A stretch of 64,000 bases of DNA, from assembly GCA_016713725.1 (NCBI GenBank), contig JADJOO010000003.1, positions 253,618 to 317,617 of the forward strand, read 5' to 3'. Numbering within the stretch: position 1 is the stretch's first letter; each line of letters begins with the position of its first letter. This document shows positions 32,838-42,324 of the stretch, piece after piece. The notes under the pieces were generated by a model. The model saw nothing but the letters and a program-made list of their open reading frames with translations, was not told where the DNA came from and did no database searches. The position numbers were made by a program, and so were the translations under genes. Source of the DNA: Pseudomonadota bacterium. GTDB lineage: Bacteria > Pseudomonadota > Gammaproteobacteria > Steroidobacterales > Steroidobacteraceae.

Positions 32838-34775
32838 TCAGTCCTGCGTGGCGCGGATGCCAAAGCGCAGCGGCACCGCGCCCACCTTCAGCCTGTCGCC
32901 ATCCTTGAGCAACTGCCGCTTGACGCGCCGGCCATTGACGAAGCAGCCATTGGTGCTGTCCATGTCCTCAAAGATGACGGCGTCGTGGCTGATCCTGAGA
33001 ACTGCGTGATACCGGCTGACCGAGCCGGACTGCAGCCGGATGTCGCATTCATGGCCGCGGCCGATCGAAATGGAACTCTTGTTGAGCAGATGCACGACAC
33101 CCTCGGCATCATCCCGTGTCAGGGTTCTGAGTAGCGTCTCGCCCTCGTTCTTGCGGGTCTGCAACGCCACCTGATGGATGTCGCGACGAATGGCCTGCAT
33201 CGCCTCGACATGCTGGTGCAACTCGACCTGCAGCGCCTCGACCTGCCGCGCGCTGGCGCCCTGTTCCAGATTCTTGGCCGCCAGTTCCCGTCGTGCCTCC
33301 TGCAGTAAATCGTCCTGGCGCGCTCGTTCGTCCTGCAGGTGTTGCAGGTCCGCAGACAACGTGTCGATGCACTCGGCCTGCACCACCACGGTCTGGTCAC
33401 GGTGCCTGATCTGTTCGGTCAAGTCCCGATTGGTGCCGTGGGCGCCGTCCAGCTCGCGTGCCTGCTCCAGCGCGAACTTGTCACGCTGCTGCAGTTGCAA
33501 CTGCAACTGCTCCAGCTGCTCACCCAATGCCCCCACTTCGATGCTCAGCTCTTGACGCTGCTCGCGTTCGGCGTCCAGTGAACGGGCATCGGACAGATGC
33601 AAATCAACCTGCTTCTGCAACGCGCCTTGCGCCTGTCCCAGCTCCTCACGCAACAGCGTCACGCTGTCCAGCAGAGTTGCCTCGCGTTCCATCAGGGTGG
33701 CCCGCGCTTCCTGCAGTACCAGCAACTCCCGCTCCTGGCCGGCGATTACCTCCTGGCGCGCGTCCAGGGAGGCGTTGCGCTCGGCGAGCTGTTGACCCAG
33801 CCGGTCATTCTCGGTCACGGCGCGGCTGAGTTCGTCCTGCAAGGCGCCGAGCTCCGCCTGGCGTTCCGACTGTTCACGGCGCGCTCGCGCGAGCGCGTCA
33901 CGTTCGGTTGCAAGCGTCTGGTGCAGGCGCTCCTGGGCATCCCCCGCAGAGCGCCGCAACGATTCGCCATTGGCGAGCGCACTGGCCAGTTGCGCTGAAG
34001 TTTCACCGAGGCGGTTATCCAGCGCGGCGATGCGCTGGTCACGAATCTCGAGGGAGCGCTGCAGATCGTCTCTTTCGAGCAGGCCCTGCGCCATGCTGCG
34101 CGCCAGTGCAGCAGCCGAGGCATGCTGCTCGGCGAACTGCCGCTGCGTGGTCAGCAACTCCGCCTGCAGCGCTTCGCCACGCTGTCGTTGCTCCTCAAGC
34201 TGCCGGGTCATGTCACCGGCCTGGCGCGCATGCTGCTGGCGCAACTGCTCTGCTTCGGCGCGCTGCTCCGTCAGCTGCCGCTGCAGATCACCACCAGCAC
34301 GCTGTTGCTGTTCAAGGGACTGCTGCAGGTTCAGCAGCGAGCTGCTCGTCTCGACGCGTTGCTGCTCCAGCTGTTCCTGCAGCTGTTGCCGGTTTGCCAG
34401 CCATAGCAGGCGTTCTTCGGCGAGGCGGTCACGATCCCGCGACACGGCCTGGCTGTGGGTCTGCAGGTCGGCATGGTCGGACTGCAGAGCATCATGGCGT
34501 GCTTGAAGCTGGGTGAGTTTGATCTCGGTATCCGCCAGCGCGGTTTCCAGGCTGACGATCCGGTCCCGCACCGAGACGAGTTCATCCATCAGGTCCAGGT
34601 GCTCGCCCGCCTCGACACGCAGCGCGTCGGCCACACCCGGCTGCGTCCGGTACACGGCCGTGGCGTCGTCCTCATCGGGTGGCGCGTCATCGATGTCCGC
34701 AGAACTCAAGATCGGTAGTTCGGCGGTGATGTCCAGATCGTCATCCGCCAAGTTATCCGCAGGCGGAGTTCTCAT
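32838..34775 (-). CDS. Long coiled-coil protein with C-terminal FHA domain
   Basis: The 645-residue protein starts with an acidic segment (about 1-55), then an almost unbroken Gln/Glu/Arg/Leu-rich coiled coil (about 60-530), and ends in a forkhead-associated domain (about 550-640) with SIGRGHECDIRL, SVSRYHAVLRI and DSTNGCFVNGRRV, the phosphothreonine-binding signature. No signal peptide or membrane segment is seen, so it should be a cytoplasmic scaffold that recognises a phosphorylated partner. No Ser/Thr kinase lies nearby. A GGAGGT ribosome-binding site precedes the ATG at 34775. Confidence 0.85.
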   Translation of the reverse strand: MRTPPADNLADDDLDITAELPILSSADIDDAPPDEDDATAVYRTQPGVADALRVEAGEHLDLMDELVSVRDRIVSLETALADTEIKLTQLQARHDALQSDHADLQTHSQAVSRDRDRLAEERLLWLANRQQLQEQLEQQRVETSSSLLNLQQSLEQQQRAGGDLQRQLTEQRAEAEQLRQQHARQAGDMTRQLEEQRQRGEALQAELLTTQRQFAEQHASAAALARSMAQGLLERDDLQRSLEIRDQRIAALDNRLGETSAQLASALANGESLRRSAGDAQERLHQTLATERDALARARREQSERQAELGALQDELSRAVTENDRLGQQLAERNASLDARQEVIAGQERELLVLQEARATLMEREATLLDSVTLLREELGQAQGALQKQVDLHLSDARSLDAEREQRQELSIEVGALGEQLEQLQLQLQQRDKFALEQARELDGAHGTNRDLTEQIRHRDQTVVVQAECIDTLSADLQHLQDERARQDDLLQEARRELAAKNLEQGASARQVEALQVELHQHVEAMQAIRRDIHQVALQTRKNEGETLLRTLTRDDAEGVVHLLNKSSISIGRGHECDIRLQSGSVSRYHAVLRISHDAVIFEDMDSTNGCFVNGRRVKRQLLKDGDRLKVGAVPLRFGIRATQD

Positions 34776-34954
34776 CGTTCAGACCTCCAGGCAGGGTCGC
34801 GAGCGTCACTGACGCTCGTGCACCGGGTGCAGGCGCATGAGCGGCATTATCCCTGCCATGGTTCGCAGCGCAATACGACCACCGAATTCGGTGACATAAC
34901 ATGGGAAGTGCGCACGGCGGGACTTCAGGCGTGGCCGAGCCGCAACGCCAATGG

Positions 34955-36427
34955 CTACCGCGCTACGGTCGCGACCAGGCGCGCGTAGAACTCGGCCGTG
35001 CGGCGCATGTTGTCCGACGTCATGTGCTCGTTCGTGCCGTGGATCATCTGCAGGTCACCGATCGACGCCACGATCGGCTGGAAGCGGTAGATGTCCGTGG
35101 CCAGTCCAGTCATGTGACGACTGTCGGTCGTTGCCGTGACGAGTCCGGGCGCAACGGGAGTGCGCTCGTCACCCGCCGCGACTGCCGCCATGACGCGGTA
35201 TGCCGTCGAGGTGCTCGACGACACCGGTGAGGGATCGTAGGCCGGGCCCTCCCAGGCGAGTTTCACGCCGAGACCGCTGGTCGCTGCCGAGGCGCGCTGC
35301 AGCACGTCGTCCGCAGTCACGCCCGGCGCAATGCGGTAGTTGATCCAGGCGGTCGCGTCCTGGGGCAGCACGTTTTCCTTCGGGCTGCCGCGCAGCATCG
35401 TCGGTGCGATCGTCGTGTGCAGCGTTGCAGCACCCGCGGCCGTCGCTGCGATTCTCCGCACGAGGAGTGGACGGAACAACCATTCATTCGCGACGGCGAT
35501 GCGTACGAGGAGGGATGCATCCGGCGCGAGTGCGCGCACCATGTCGGCCGCCGGTCCCTTGAACTCGAGCGGAAAAGCGGCGCCAGTGATCGACAGTACA
35601 GCCCTGGCGAGCACTTCGACGCCGGTCTCCGGGGGCGGCGCGGAGGAATGCCCGCCTGCGGCCGGCGCGGTGACTTGCAACGTCGCGTAGCCCTTCTCGG
35701 CAATGCCGATCAGTGCCACCGGTCGGCCAAGCAGCGGGAAATCGGCGATGACGGCCAACCCTTCGTCGAGCACGAACTCCGCGTGCACGCCACGCGCTTT
35801 CAGCAACTGCGCTGCTGCGTGCGCCCCGGTTCCACCTGCCTCTTCGTCGTGCCCGCTGACCACGTACACGGTGCGACGCGGCACGAAGCCGTTTACGACC
35901 AGCGACTCGATTCCCTCGAACAGCCCTATCAACGACCCCTTGTCGTCGACGGCGCCACGACCCCACACAGCTCCGTCCGCGATCACGCCGTCGAACGGCG
36001 GGTGTGACCAGTCCTGCTCGGTGCCCGGCGTCACCGGGACGACGTCGTGGTGAGCCATCAGGACGATCGGCGGGAGCGACGGGTCTGCGCCGTGCCAGGT
36101 GTAGACGAGCGTGTGGCCTGCGACCACTTCGCGGGTCATGGCCGCGTGTGCCGCTGGGTAGGTCGCGGCCAGCCACGCGTGCAGACGGTCCCATTCGGCC
36201 CAGTCGTTGGCCTCCGCGTCCTGGTGACTGACAGTGCGGAATCGAACTGCTTCCGCCAGGTGCTTCGCTGCGATTTCGCTGTCGACGCGCACGGCCGGTG
36301 CGAGCTCGACGGTCGACGCCAGGTCGCCGGGATGAGACGAGTGGGTTGCCGTGCGATAGGCGACGACCGCGACCAGGGCGGTGATCAAGACCAGCAGGAT
36401 GAGGAGAACTCGGCGGGCCAGGCTCAT
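34955..36427 (-). CDS. M20 family metallopeptidase, carboxypeptidase S-like
   Basis: The 490-residue protein has an N-terminal membrane anchor or signal (LLILLVLITALVAVVAY), then the two-zinc M20 core: MAHHDVVPV, GAVDDKGS, GHDEEAGG with the bridging aspartate and catalytic glutamate, and HGTNEHM near the end. A lid domain is inserted in the middle. Length and the pattern resemble the CPS1/PM20D1 branch, which hydrolyses peptides or N-acyl amino acids in the periplasm. ATG 36427 is chosen; an in-frame ATG at 36448 is less likely. Confidence 0.9.
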   Translation of the reverse strand: MSLARRVLLILLVLITALVAVVAYRTATHSSHPGDLASTVELAPAVRVDSEIAAKHLAEAVRFRTVSHQDAEANDWAEWDRLHAWLAATYPAAHAAMTREVVAGHTLVYTWHGADPSLPPIVLMAHHDVVPVTPGTEQDWSHPPFDGVIADGAVWGRGAVDDKGSLIGLFEGIESLVVNGFVPRRTVYVVSGHDEEAGGTGAHAAAQLLKARGVHAEFVLDEGLAVIADFPLLGRPVALIGIAEKGYATLQVTAPAAGGHSSAPPPETGVEVLARAVLSITGAAFPLEFKGPAADMVRALAPDASLLVRIAVANEWLFRPLLVRRIAATAAGAATLHTTIAPTMLRGSPKENVLPQDATAWINYRIAPGVTADDVLQRASAATSGLGVKLAWEGPAYDPSPVSSSTSTAYRVMAAVAAGDERTPVAPGLVTATTDSRHMTGLATDIYRFQPIVASIGDLQMIHGTNEHMTSDNMRRTAEFYARLVATVAR

Positions 36428-36514
36428 GCAACCGGATGGTAGGGGCATTTATGCGATTCGTCACCGAATCGGCGACAATGGGAGGTTCGCTCCAACAGGA
36501 ATCCGAGGCCGCCC

Positions 36515-37492
36515 ATGAAGACCCGCATCACCGAGCTCTTTGGCATCCAGCACCCGATCATCCAGGGCGGCATGCATTTCGTCGGGTTGCCCGAGCTCGC
36601 GTCGGCGGTCTCCAACGCGGGCGGACTCGGCATGATTACGGCGCTGACGCTCGGCACGCCCGAGAAGCTCGCGGCGGCGATCAAGCGCTGCCACGAAATG
36701 ACCGACAAGCCGTTCGGGGTGAACCTGACGTTCCTGCCGACGTTCGCCAACCCGCCGTACGCCGAACTCATCCAGGCGATCGTCGAGGGCGGCGTGCGCA
36801 TCGTCGAGACCGCGGGCCGCAGTCCCGAGCAATACCTGCCGGTGCTGAAGGAGGCCGGCATCAAGGTGATCCACAAATGCACCTCGGTGCGGCATTCGCT
36901 GAAGGCCGAGTCGATCGGCTGCGACGCCGTGAGCGTCGACGGCTTCGAATGCGGCGGCCACCCGGGTGAGGACGACGTGCCGAACTTCATCCTGTTGCCG
37001 CTTGCCGCCGAGGCGCTGAAGATTCCGTTCGTCGCTTCCGGCGGCATGGCAGACGGGCGCAGTCTCCGCGCGGCACTCGCGCTCGGCGCCGAAGGCATGA
37101 ACATGGGCACGCGTTTCATCGCCACGAAGGAAGCGCCGGTGCACGAGAACGTGAAGCAGGCGATGGTGCAGGCCAGCGAGCTCGACACGCGGCTGATCAT
37201 GCGCTCGCTGCGCAACACCGAGCGCGTACTGCGCAACACTGCGGTCGACAAGGTCGTCGAGATCGAGAAGCAGAAAGGCGCCGCGACGACGATCGACGAC
37301 ATTCGCGAATACGTCGCCGGGGCCTACGTGAAGGTCATGCAGCAGGGCGAGATGGAAGCGGGCGCCTGGTCGTGCGGCATGGTCGCGGGCCTGGTCCACG
37401 ACGTGCCGACCTGCCGCGAGCTGGTCGACCGCATCATGGGCGAAGCCGAGACGATCATCGCGCAGCGCCTGGCCGGCATGCGCGCCGCCTGA
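36515..37492 (+). CDS. Nitronate monooxygenase (NMO/NPD family)
   Basis: The 325-residue TIM-barrel flavoprotein begins TELFGIQHPIIQGGMHFVG and has SVDGFECGGHPGEDDV and ASGGMADGRSLRAALALGAEG, the FMN phosphate-binding region. Such enzymes oxidise nitronates, or in some branches act on acyl compounds; the exact substrate is not clear. The ATG at 36515 follows AACAGGAAT. It is divergent from the M20 peptidase gene and convergent with the GMC oxidoreductase gene. Confidence 0.87.
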   Translation: MKTRITELFGIQHPIIQGGMHFVGLPELASAVSNAGGLGMITALTLGTPEKLAAAIKRCHEMTDKPFGVNLTFLPTFANPPYAELIQAIVEGGVRIVETAGRSPEQYLPVLKEAGIKVIHKCTSVRHSLKAESIGCDAVSVDGFECGGHPGEDDVPNFILLPLAAEALKIPFVASGGMADGRSLRAALALGAEGMNMGTRFIATKEAPVHENVKQAMVQASELDTRLIMRSLRNTERVLRNTAVDKVVEIEKQKGAATTIDDIREYVAGAYVKVMQQGEMEAGAWSCGMVAGLVHDVPTCRELVDRIMGEAETIIAQRLAGMRAA

Positions 37493-37495
37493 CCG

Positions 37496-39148
37496 TCAGA
37501 CCTCGCCTCGCTTCGCGAACTGAGCGATGTGGTCGCCCGCGCGGAAGGCGAGGGCCTGGATCGTCATCGTCGGTTGCCCGCGCCCCGACGTCACGAAGCT
37601 CGAGCCATCGCAGACGAACAGGTTGCGGACGTCGTGCGACCGGTGGTACTTGTCGACGACCGACGTCTGCGGATCGTTGCCCATGCGCGCGGTGCCCAGC
37701 AGGTGCGGCCCGCCGTTCGATTCGGCGACCGGTTCCTTCCAGACCTCGAGCGCACCGGCGGCCTGCATGGACTCGACGCCACGATCCTGCAGGTAGCGCA
37801 CCATCGCCAGGTCGTCCGGATGGTCCTTGTAGGTCATGCGCAGCGCGGGCAGGCCCCAGGCGTCCTTCAGCTCCGGATCGAGGTCGATGCGATTGGTCTC
37901 GAGCGCGAGCGACGTGCCGTGGCCAGCGACGATCATCGCGCGCGGCAGGGCCTCGAGCAGCGACTTGAACCCTGCGCCCCAGGTGCGACCCGGCGGTGGC
38001 GCGAACAGCGACCACGCAATCGGCATCGGGCCGATGCGCGAATCGATGCCGCCGCCGCCGTAAAAGCCGCGCTGCGGGTCGTTGTCGTACCAGTCGTGCA
38101 CGACACGCGTAACCTGCGCGCTCTTGAACTCGTTCAGTTCGTGCTCGAACAGCGCGTGGACCTGGGCGTAGGTGTTGAACATCAGGTTCTTGCCGACGTA
38201 GCCGCTCGAATTCGCGAGGCCGTCGGGGAACTTTGCATTGGCCGACAGCAGCAGCAGCCGCGAAGTCTCCGCGCCGTTGGCGCACACGACGACCGCGCGT
38301 GCCTTCTGGAAGTGCTCGCGCTTGTCCTGGTCGAAATAGGCGACGCCGGTCGCGCGACCTGCCGCGTTGGTCTCGATGCGCGACACGTAGCTCAGTGGCC
38401 GCACTTCGCAGCGGCCCGTGGCCTCGGCCTCCGGGATCATGGTGTACAGCGTCGACGATTTCGCCTGCATTTCGCAGCCAAACCCGATGCAGAACCCGCA
38501 GTGGGCGCAGGCGGGGCGGTCCTTGTAGGGCACCGAAGCGATCGCCATAGGCGCCGGGTACGGATGCCAGCCCATCTTGCGAGCGCCGCGTTCGAGCAGG
38601 ACGCCCGAGGATTTCACGGGCAGCGGCGGCATCGGGTACGGCTTGCTGCGCCACGGGTCGAAGGGGCTGGCGCCCGCCAGTCCGGACACGCCGACGTCCC
38701 ACTCAACTTTCGTGTAATACGGTTCGAGTTCGGCGTACGTGATCGGCCAGTCCGAAAAGGTAGTTCCCGGGATTGCGCCGAGGCGGCTGCGCTCGTCGAA
38801 GTCGACTTCGTGGAAGCGCCAGAAATTCGCGGTGAAGTGCACGGAACTGCCGCCGACGTTCGGCGCGTACCAGGCAGCGGGGAACTCCGTTACGCGTTGC
38901 GCCTTCTCGGACGCTGACTTCCGGAACGTCTGCGGGTTCGTGTCGAGTTTGTTGGTGAGCGCGCCGTTGAACCAGTGGTCGAGCTCATCGTGGCGGAAGT
39001 CCGCGGCCGTGAAGCGCGGCCCCTGCTCGAGCACCAGCACTTCGAACCCGGCCTGCGACAGTTCGCGTGCCATCACTCCGCCCGCGGCTCCCGAGCCCAC
39101 CACGACGAAGTCGACGGTGTCGTTCGGCTTGAACTTGCGCGTGCTCAT
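37496..39148 (-). CDS. GMC-family oxidoreductase (gluconate/2-keto-acid dehydrogenase type)
   Basis: The 550-residue flavoprotein has the FAD-binding VVVGSGAAGGVMARELSQAG, a cysteine-rich loop CAHCGFCIGFGCEMQAKSS and the C-terminal LLGTARMGNDP and FVTSGRGQPTMTIQALA. This matches the large subunit of periplasmic gluconate dehydrogenase-type enzymes, which oxidise sugars or polyols and pass electrons to a cytochrome c subunit. It has no signal peptide and would be carried across with its Tat-signal partner encoded just upstream. No cytochrome subunit gene is adjacent. Substrate is unknown. Confidence 0.88.
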   Translation of the reverse strand: MSTRKFKPNDTVDFVVVGSGAAGGVMARELSQAGFEVLVLEQGPRFTAADFRHDELDHWFNGALTNKLDTNPQTFRKSASEKAQRVTEFPAAWYAPNVGGSSVHFTANFWRFHEVDFDERSRLGAIPGTTFSDWPITYAELEPYYTKVEWDVGVSGLAGASPFDPWRSKPYPMPPLPVKSSGVLLERGARKMGWHPYPAPMAIASVPYKDRPACAHCGFCIGFGCEMQAKSSTLYTMIPEAEATGRCEVRPLSYVSRIETNAAGRATGVAYFDQDKREHFQKARAVVVCANGAETSRLLLLSANAKFPDGLANSSGYVGKNLMFNTYAQVHALFEHELNEFKSAQVTRVVHDWYDNDPQRGFYGGGGIDSRIGPMPIAWSLFAPPPGRTWGAGFKSLLEALPRAMIVAGHGTSLALETNRIDLDPELKDAWGLPALRMTYKDHPDDLAMVRYLQDRGVESMQAAGALEVWKEPVAESNGGPHLLGTARMGNDPQTSVVDKYHRSHDVRNLFVCDGSSFVTSGRGQPTMTIQALAFRAGDHIAQFAKRGEV

Positions 39149-39766
39149 GACTGTTGTGCTCCGCGGCCTTCGCATAAGGCACGAACCCGGCATACTCGGC
39201 GTCGTAATGCCCGAACGGCGGTTGCCACGCGTGCTGGTCGACGAAGCCCACGAGCTTCCAGCCGAGCTTTCCGCGTTGCCGCCATAGGAGGGCAGGGCGA
39301 GAAGCCCGAGCACGGTCAGGAACTTCATGCGGCCGAAGAACGGCGTGTGCTCGACGTGCTTCAGGTAGGCCGTCTGATCGTCGAACGGCAGGTCGGCAAA
39401 CTGCGCGACGCCCGGATGGTGCTTTGCGCACTTCGCCTGGAAGTCCGTCAGGCCTGCCACGAACTCCGGGCCGTTCTCCTGCCAGAGTCCCGCATGGACG
39501 TGGTCGATGAAGTAGACGACTCCCGCCTCATGCGCTCCCGGCGTGGCACCGCTCGGGACGATCTGCGACGCAATGGCGTCGACGTCGCGGGCCTGTGCGG
39601 GCGTGAGCAGGAGCAACTTGCTGCGATCCGCCGTGTCGCCGACCATCTGGTGAGCGTGTTCGGCTGCGGCGACGACCCTGGGCCAGCTGGCCGCAAGCCA
39701 GGCCATGCCTAGCGCCCCTCCCGAGGCCTGCAGGAAATTCCTGCGCGACGTACCGGATGCGTCCAT
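39144..39766 (-). pseudogene. Tat-exported gluconate dehydrogenase subunit 3-like protein, frameshifted near 39270
   Basis: The N-terminus has a twin-arginine signal (SRRNFLQASGGALGMAWLAA), followed by a subunit-3-type domain (QIVPSGATPGAHEAGVVYFI, GLLALPSYGGNAE). Near 39270 the frame changes: restoring one A to an AAA run gives NAEKLGWKLVGFVDQHAWQP, the expected continuation. In the sequence as given, the original frame instead runs without a stop into the GMC gene, producing an apparent fusion. The corrected frame runs on past 39148 to 38985, which would overlap the GMC start; the true end is therefore unclear. Confidence 0.78.
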
Positions 39767-39872
39767 GACGATCCCCCTGCGAGCGTTATTGTGGACTGAG
39801 TATGCTATGTCCTTCGCCGCCGCGTAGATTTTTGCATCGCGGCGAGGCCATGAAGGGACGACAGGAGGTTCC

Positions 39873-40376
39873 GTGAAAGTACTCGACCGTAGATTGCTGG
39901 CATCGTCGTTGGCGTGTGCGCTGCTTGCACTGCCCATCGCTGCCCCGGCCGCCGATGCGATCGTGCGCCGGTCGCTGCCTGACTTTCCGATCGCGAGCAG
40001 CGTGGCTGTCCCCGGCACCGCACGCATCGTCTTCGTCAGCGGCACGCTCGCCGATGTCGCCAAGCCAGACGCCCCGGCTGGCAGCCCCGAACGGCTCGGC
40101 GATACCGAGACCCAGGCGGCCAGCGTGCTCGCCAAGATTGCGAAGGAGCTCGCGGCATCCGAATTGACGATGGCCGACGTCGTGAAGATGAACGTCTTCA
40201 TGGTGGGCGACCCGGCGAAGGGCGGCGGCATGGATTTCGGCGGCTTGATGAAGGCCTACTCGCGCCACTTCGGCACGGCCAGCCAGGGGAACCTGCCGGC
40301 GAGGACCACCGTGCAGGTGGTGGCGCTACCCGTGCCGGGCGCGCTGGTCGAGATCGAAGTGGTGGCGGCGCGCTGA
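39873..40376 (+). CDS. Secreted RidA-family protein
   Basis: The 167-residue protein has a signal peptide (LLASSLACALLALPIAAPAA) and a RidA/YjgF fold (about 30-167) with MADVVKMNVFMVG and ARTTVQVVALPVPGALVEIE. RidA hydrolyses reactive enamines and imines in the cytosol; the exported branch is poorly understood, and the usual catalytic Arg is placed in PARTTVQV. The start is GTG 39873, 7 bases after a strong AGGAGG. It is divergent from the Tat subunit gene. Confidence 0.85.
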   Translation: MKVLDRRLLASSLACALLALPIAAPAADAIVRRSLPDFPIASSVAVPGTARIVFVSGTLADVAKPDAPAGSPERLGDTETQAASVLAKIAKELAASELTMADVVKMNVFMVGDPAKGGGMDFGGLMKAYSRHFGTASQGNLPARTTVQVVALPVPGALVEIEVVAAR

Positions 40377-40475
40377 ACGGCGGCATCGCCCGCATGCCGG
40401 TCGATCGCCGCCATTCGCCGGTCATTTGCATAAACGCGACGTTCATTACACGCCAACCACGCAAGGAGATCCGTC

Positions 40476-40853
40476 ATGGCGGAGAACGCAGTTCGCTGGT
40501 TCGAGATCTACGTGCAGGACATGGCCCGCGCCCGACGTTTCTACGAGAGCGTCCTGGGAATGAAGCTCGAGCGACTTAGCCCCGTCGGTCAGGATCTCGA
40601 GATGTGGGCATTCCAGATGTCACCCGACCGTCCCGGCGCCGGCGGCGCGCTCGTGCGCATGCCCGGCATGCCTTCTACGCCCGGCGGCACGATGGTCTAT
40701 TTCGGGTGCGAGGACTGCGCGGTCGAAGGCGGTCGCGTGGTGTCGGCGGGCGGCAAGGTCCAGCGGGAAAAGTTGTCGATCGGCGAGTACGGTTACATCG
40801 TCCTGGCCATCGACACCGAAGGCAATCTCTTCGGTTTGCACTCGATGGCGTAG
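40476..40853 (+). CDS. VOC-family (glyoxalase/bleomycin resistance-like) protein
   Basis: The 125-residue protein has two beta-alpha-beta-beta-beta units of the VOC superfamily: VRWFEIYVQDMARARRFYES at the start and GYIVLAIDTEGNLFGLHSM at the end, where the terminal Glu/His positions usually bind metal. VOC proteins range from glyoxalase to dioxygenases; this one is close to the short uncharacterised YybH/PhnB-like members. AAGGAG precedes the ATG at 40476. Its 3' end is convergent with the beta-lactamase-like gene. Confidence 0.86.
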   Translation: MAENAVRWFEIYVQDMARARRFYESVLGMKLERLSPVGQDLEMWAFQMSPDRPGAGGALVRMPGMPSTPGGTMVYFGCEDCAVEGGRVVSAGGKVQREKLSIGEYGYIVLAIDTEGNLFGLHSMA

Positions 40854-40899
40854 CGTCCCGGTCCCTCGCCCGCGCAGCGGGCGGGGGCGACGGCCGGCG

Positions 40900-42316
40900 C
40901 TATTCGATCGCCTGCACCTGCAGCTGCTCGAGCTTGCCGTCGGGCAGTTCGTAGGATCCAGACGCGCAGCTTTCGATCTGGATAGATGGCGTGGTAGGAG
41001 CGGCCGGTCATGCCGCCGCGCTGCCATGTCCGCAGATGCTTGAATTCCTTCGGCGCACCGAGCGGGCCGAGGCTCGCCTGGAAGTCGGCCAGGGCTTGCG
41101 CAGAGAAGTAACCGTTCGCGTTCGACGTGAACAGCTTGCGGTCGATGCGGCCGGCGAGCAGCCCCTCGAAGATCGCCTTCGCTTGCGCCGTCCGTGCCGT
41201 GTCGGTCGCGTCGACAGGCTCGAAGACGATGTCCGCGATCTTTGCCGCAAGCTGGTCGGGCGCATGCGATGCCATGAGATTGGTGAGGACCACGATGGCG
41301 ACGCCGTCGTCGGGATAGACGACATTCAATGCCGTGAACCCTGCGACTTCGCCGCCGTGTTCCAGCTTGCGCCGCTGGCGGTCCATCGCAACGTCGAGTC
41401 CAAGCGCGTAGTCGGTGCCCGCGCCATTGTTCAGCAATACTTCGGTTTCGAGCTGGCGATAGGAGTCGGCGCTCAGCACGGTGCGATCGATCAATGAAAT
41501 GTTCCAGCGAGCCAGGTCCTCCGCATTCATGGCGAGGCCGCCCGCGCCGAACAACCAGCCCGGGCCGCTGTGGCCGGACGGACGAGGGGGCCCCAGTGCG
41601 TACGATTCGTAGCCCGGTACCGTGCCGTGGGCCAGCGGCTCGTTGTCGAAGTCGCGGACCGACTCGATCCCCAGCGGCTCGAAGATGCGGCGTTCGAGGA
41701 ACCGGTACAGCGGCTCGCCGCTGACCTTCTCGACGATGAGCCCCGCGAGCACGTAACCCGTGTTGCTGTACTGCCAGCGGGTGCCCGGTTCGTAGTCCAG
41801 CGGCTGGCGGGCCCAGCGGTCGAGGATCGCCGCGGGCTGTGTCGGTTGCCGCATGATCGCAAACGTGTAGTCCTGCGGCCAGTAGTCCTGGTAACCCGAC
41901 GTGTGGGAAAGCAATTGGCGGATCGTGATCTCGTTCGCGCGGGTCAGTTGCGGAAAGTATTTCGACACCTTGTCGTCGAGCGAGAGCTTGCCGTCCTGCT
42001 GCAGCAGGAGCAGCGCGGACGCCGTGAACTGTTTCGAGATCGAGCCGATCGCGTAGCGCATGGCCGGTCGGGCACGCATGGCTTTCGGCTCCAGTTCAGC
42101 GCTGCCGTACGCCTGCAGATAGACGATGCGGCCGTCCCTCACCACCGCGATCGAGGCGCTCGGCACACCCGTCTGCTGCAGCACTGCCGCGGCCGCCGCG
42201 TCGATGCGTTGGGACGTGGCCTGGTCGAGATCAGAGTCGACTTTTCGTGCGTCGGTGGAGAATGCGACCAGCAGCAGGCTGACCAAGGCAAAAAGGCTGC
42301 GGACGTTTCTCGGCAT
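40900..42316 (-). pseudogene. Serine beta-lactamase/class C-like hydrolase, frameshifted near its 3' end
   Basis: The protein has a signal peptide and a penicillin-binding fold with SISK (SxxK), YSN (YxN) and HGG motifs in order, so it is a beta-lactamase class C-family esterase or peptidase. Near 40954 an extra base changes the frame; removing it gives RVWIYELPDGKLEQLQVQAIE and a stop at 40900. As given, the frame reads through to 40793 and overlaps the VOC gene. All catalytic parts lie before the shift, so the product may still work. Start: ATG 42316 has GAGG six bases upstream; ATG 42328 overlaps the mscS stop. Confidence 0.82.
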
Positions 42317-42324
42317 GGAATACC

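Noticed and set aside
33109..34516. Several open frames on the plus strand opposite the FHA protein
   Set aside because: They are short and leucine/arginine-rich mirrors of the coiled coil; the minus-strand frame has a ribosome-binding site and a complete FHA domain.
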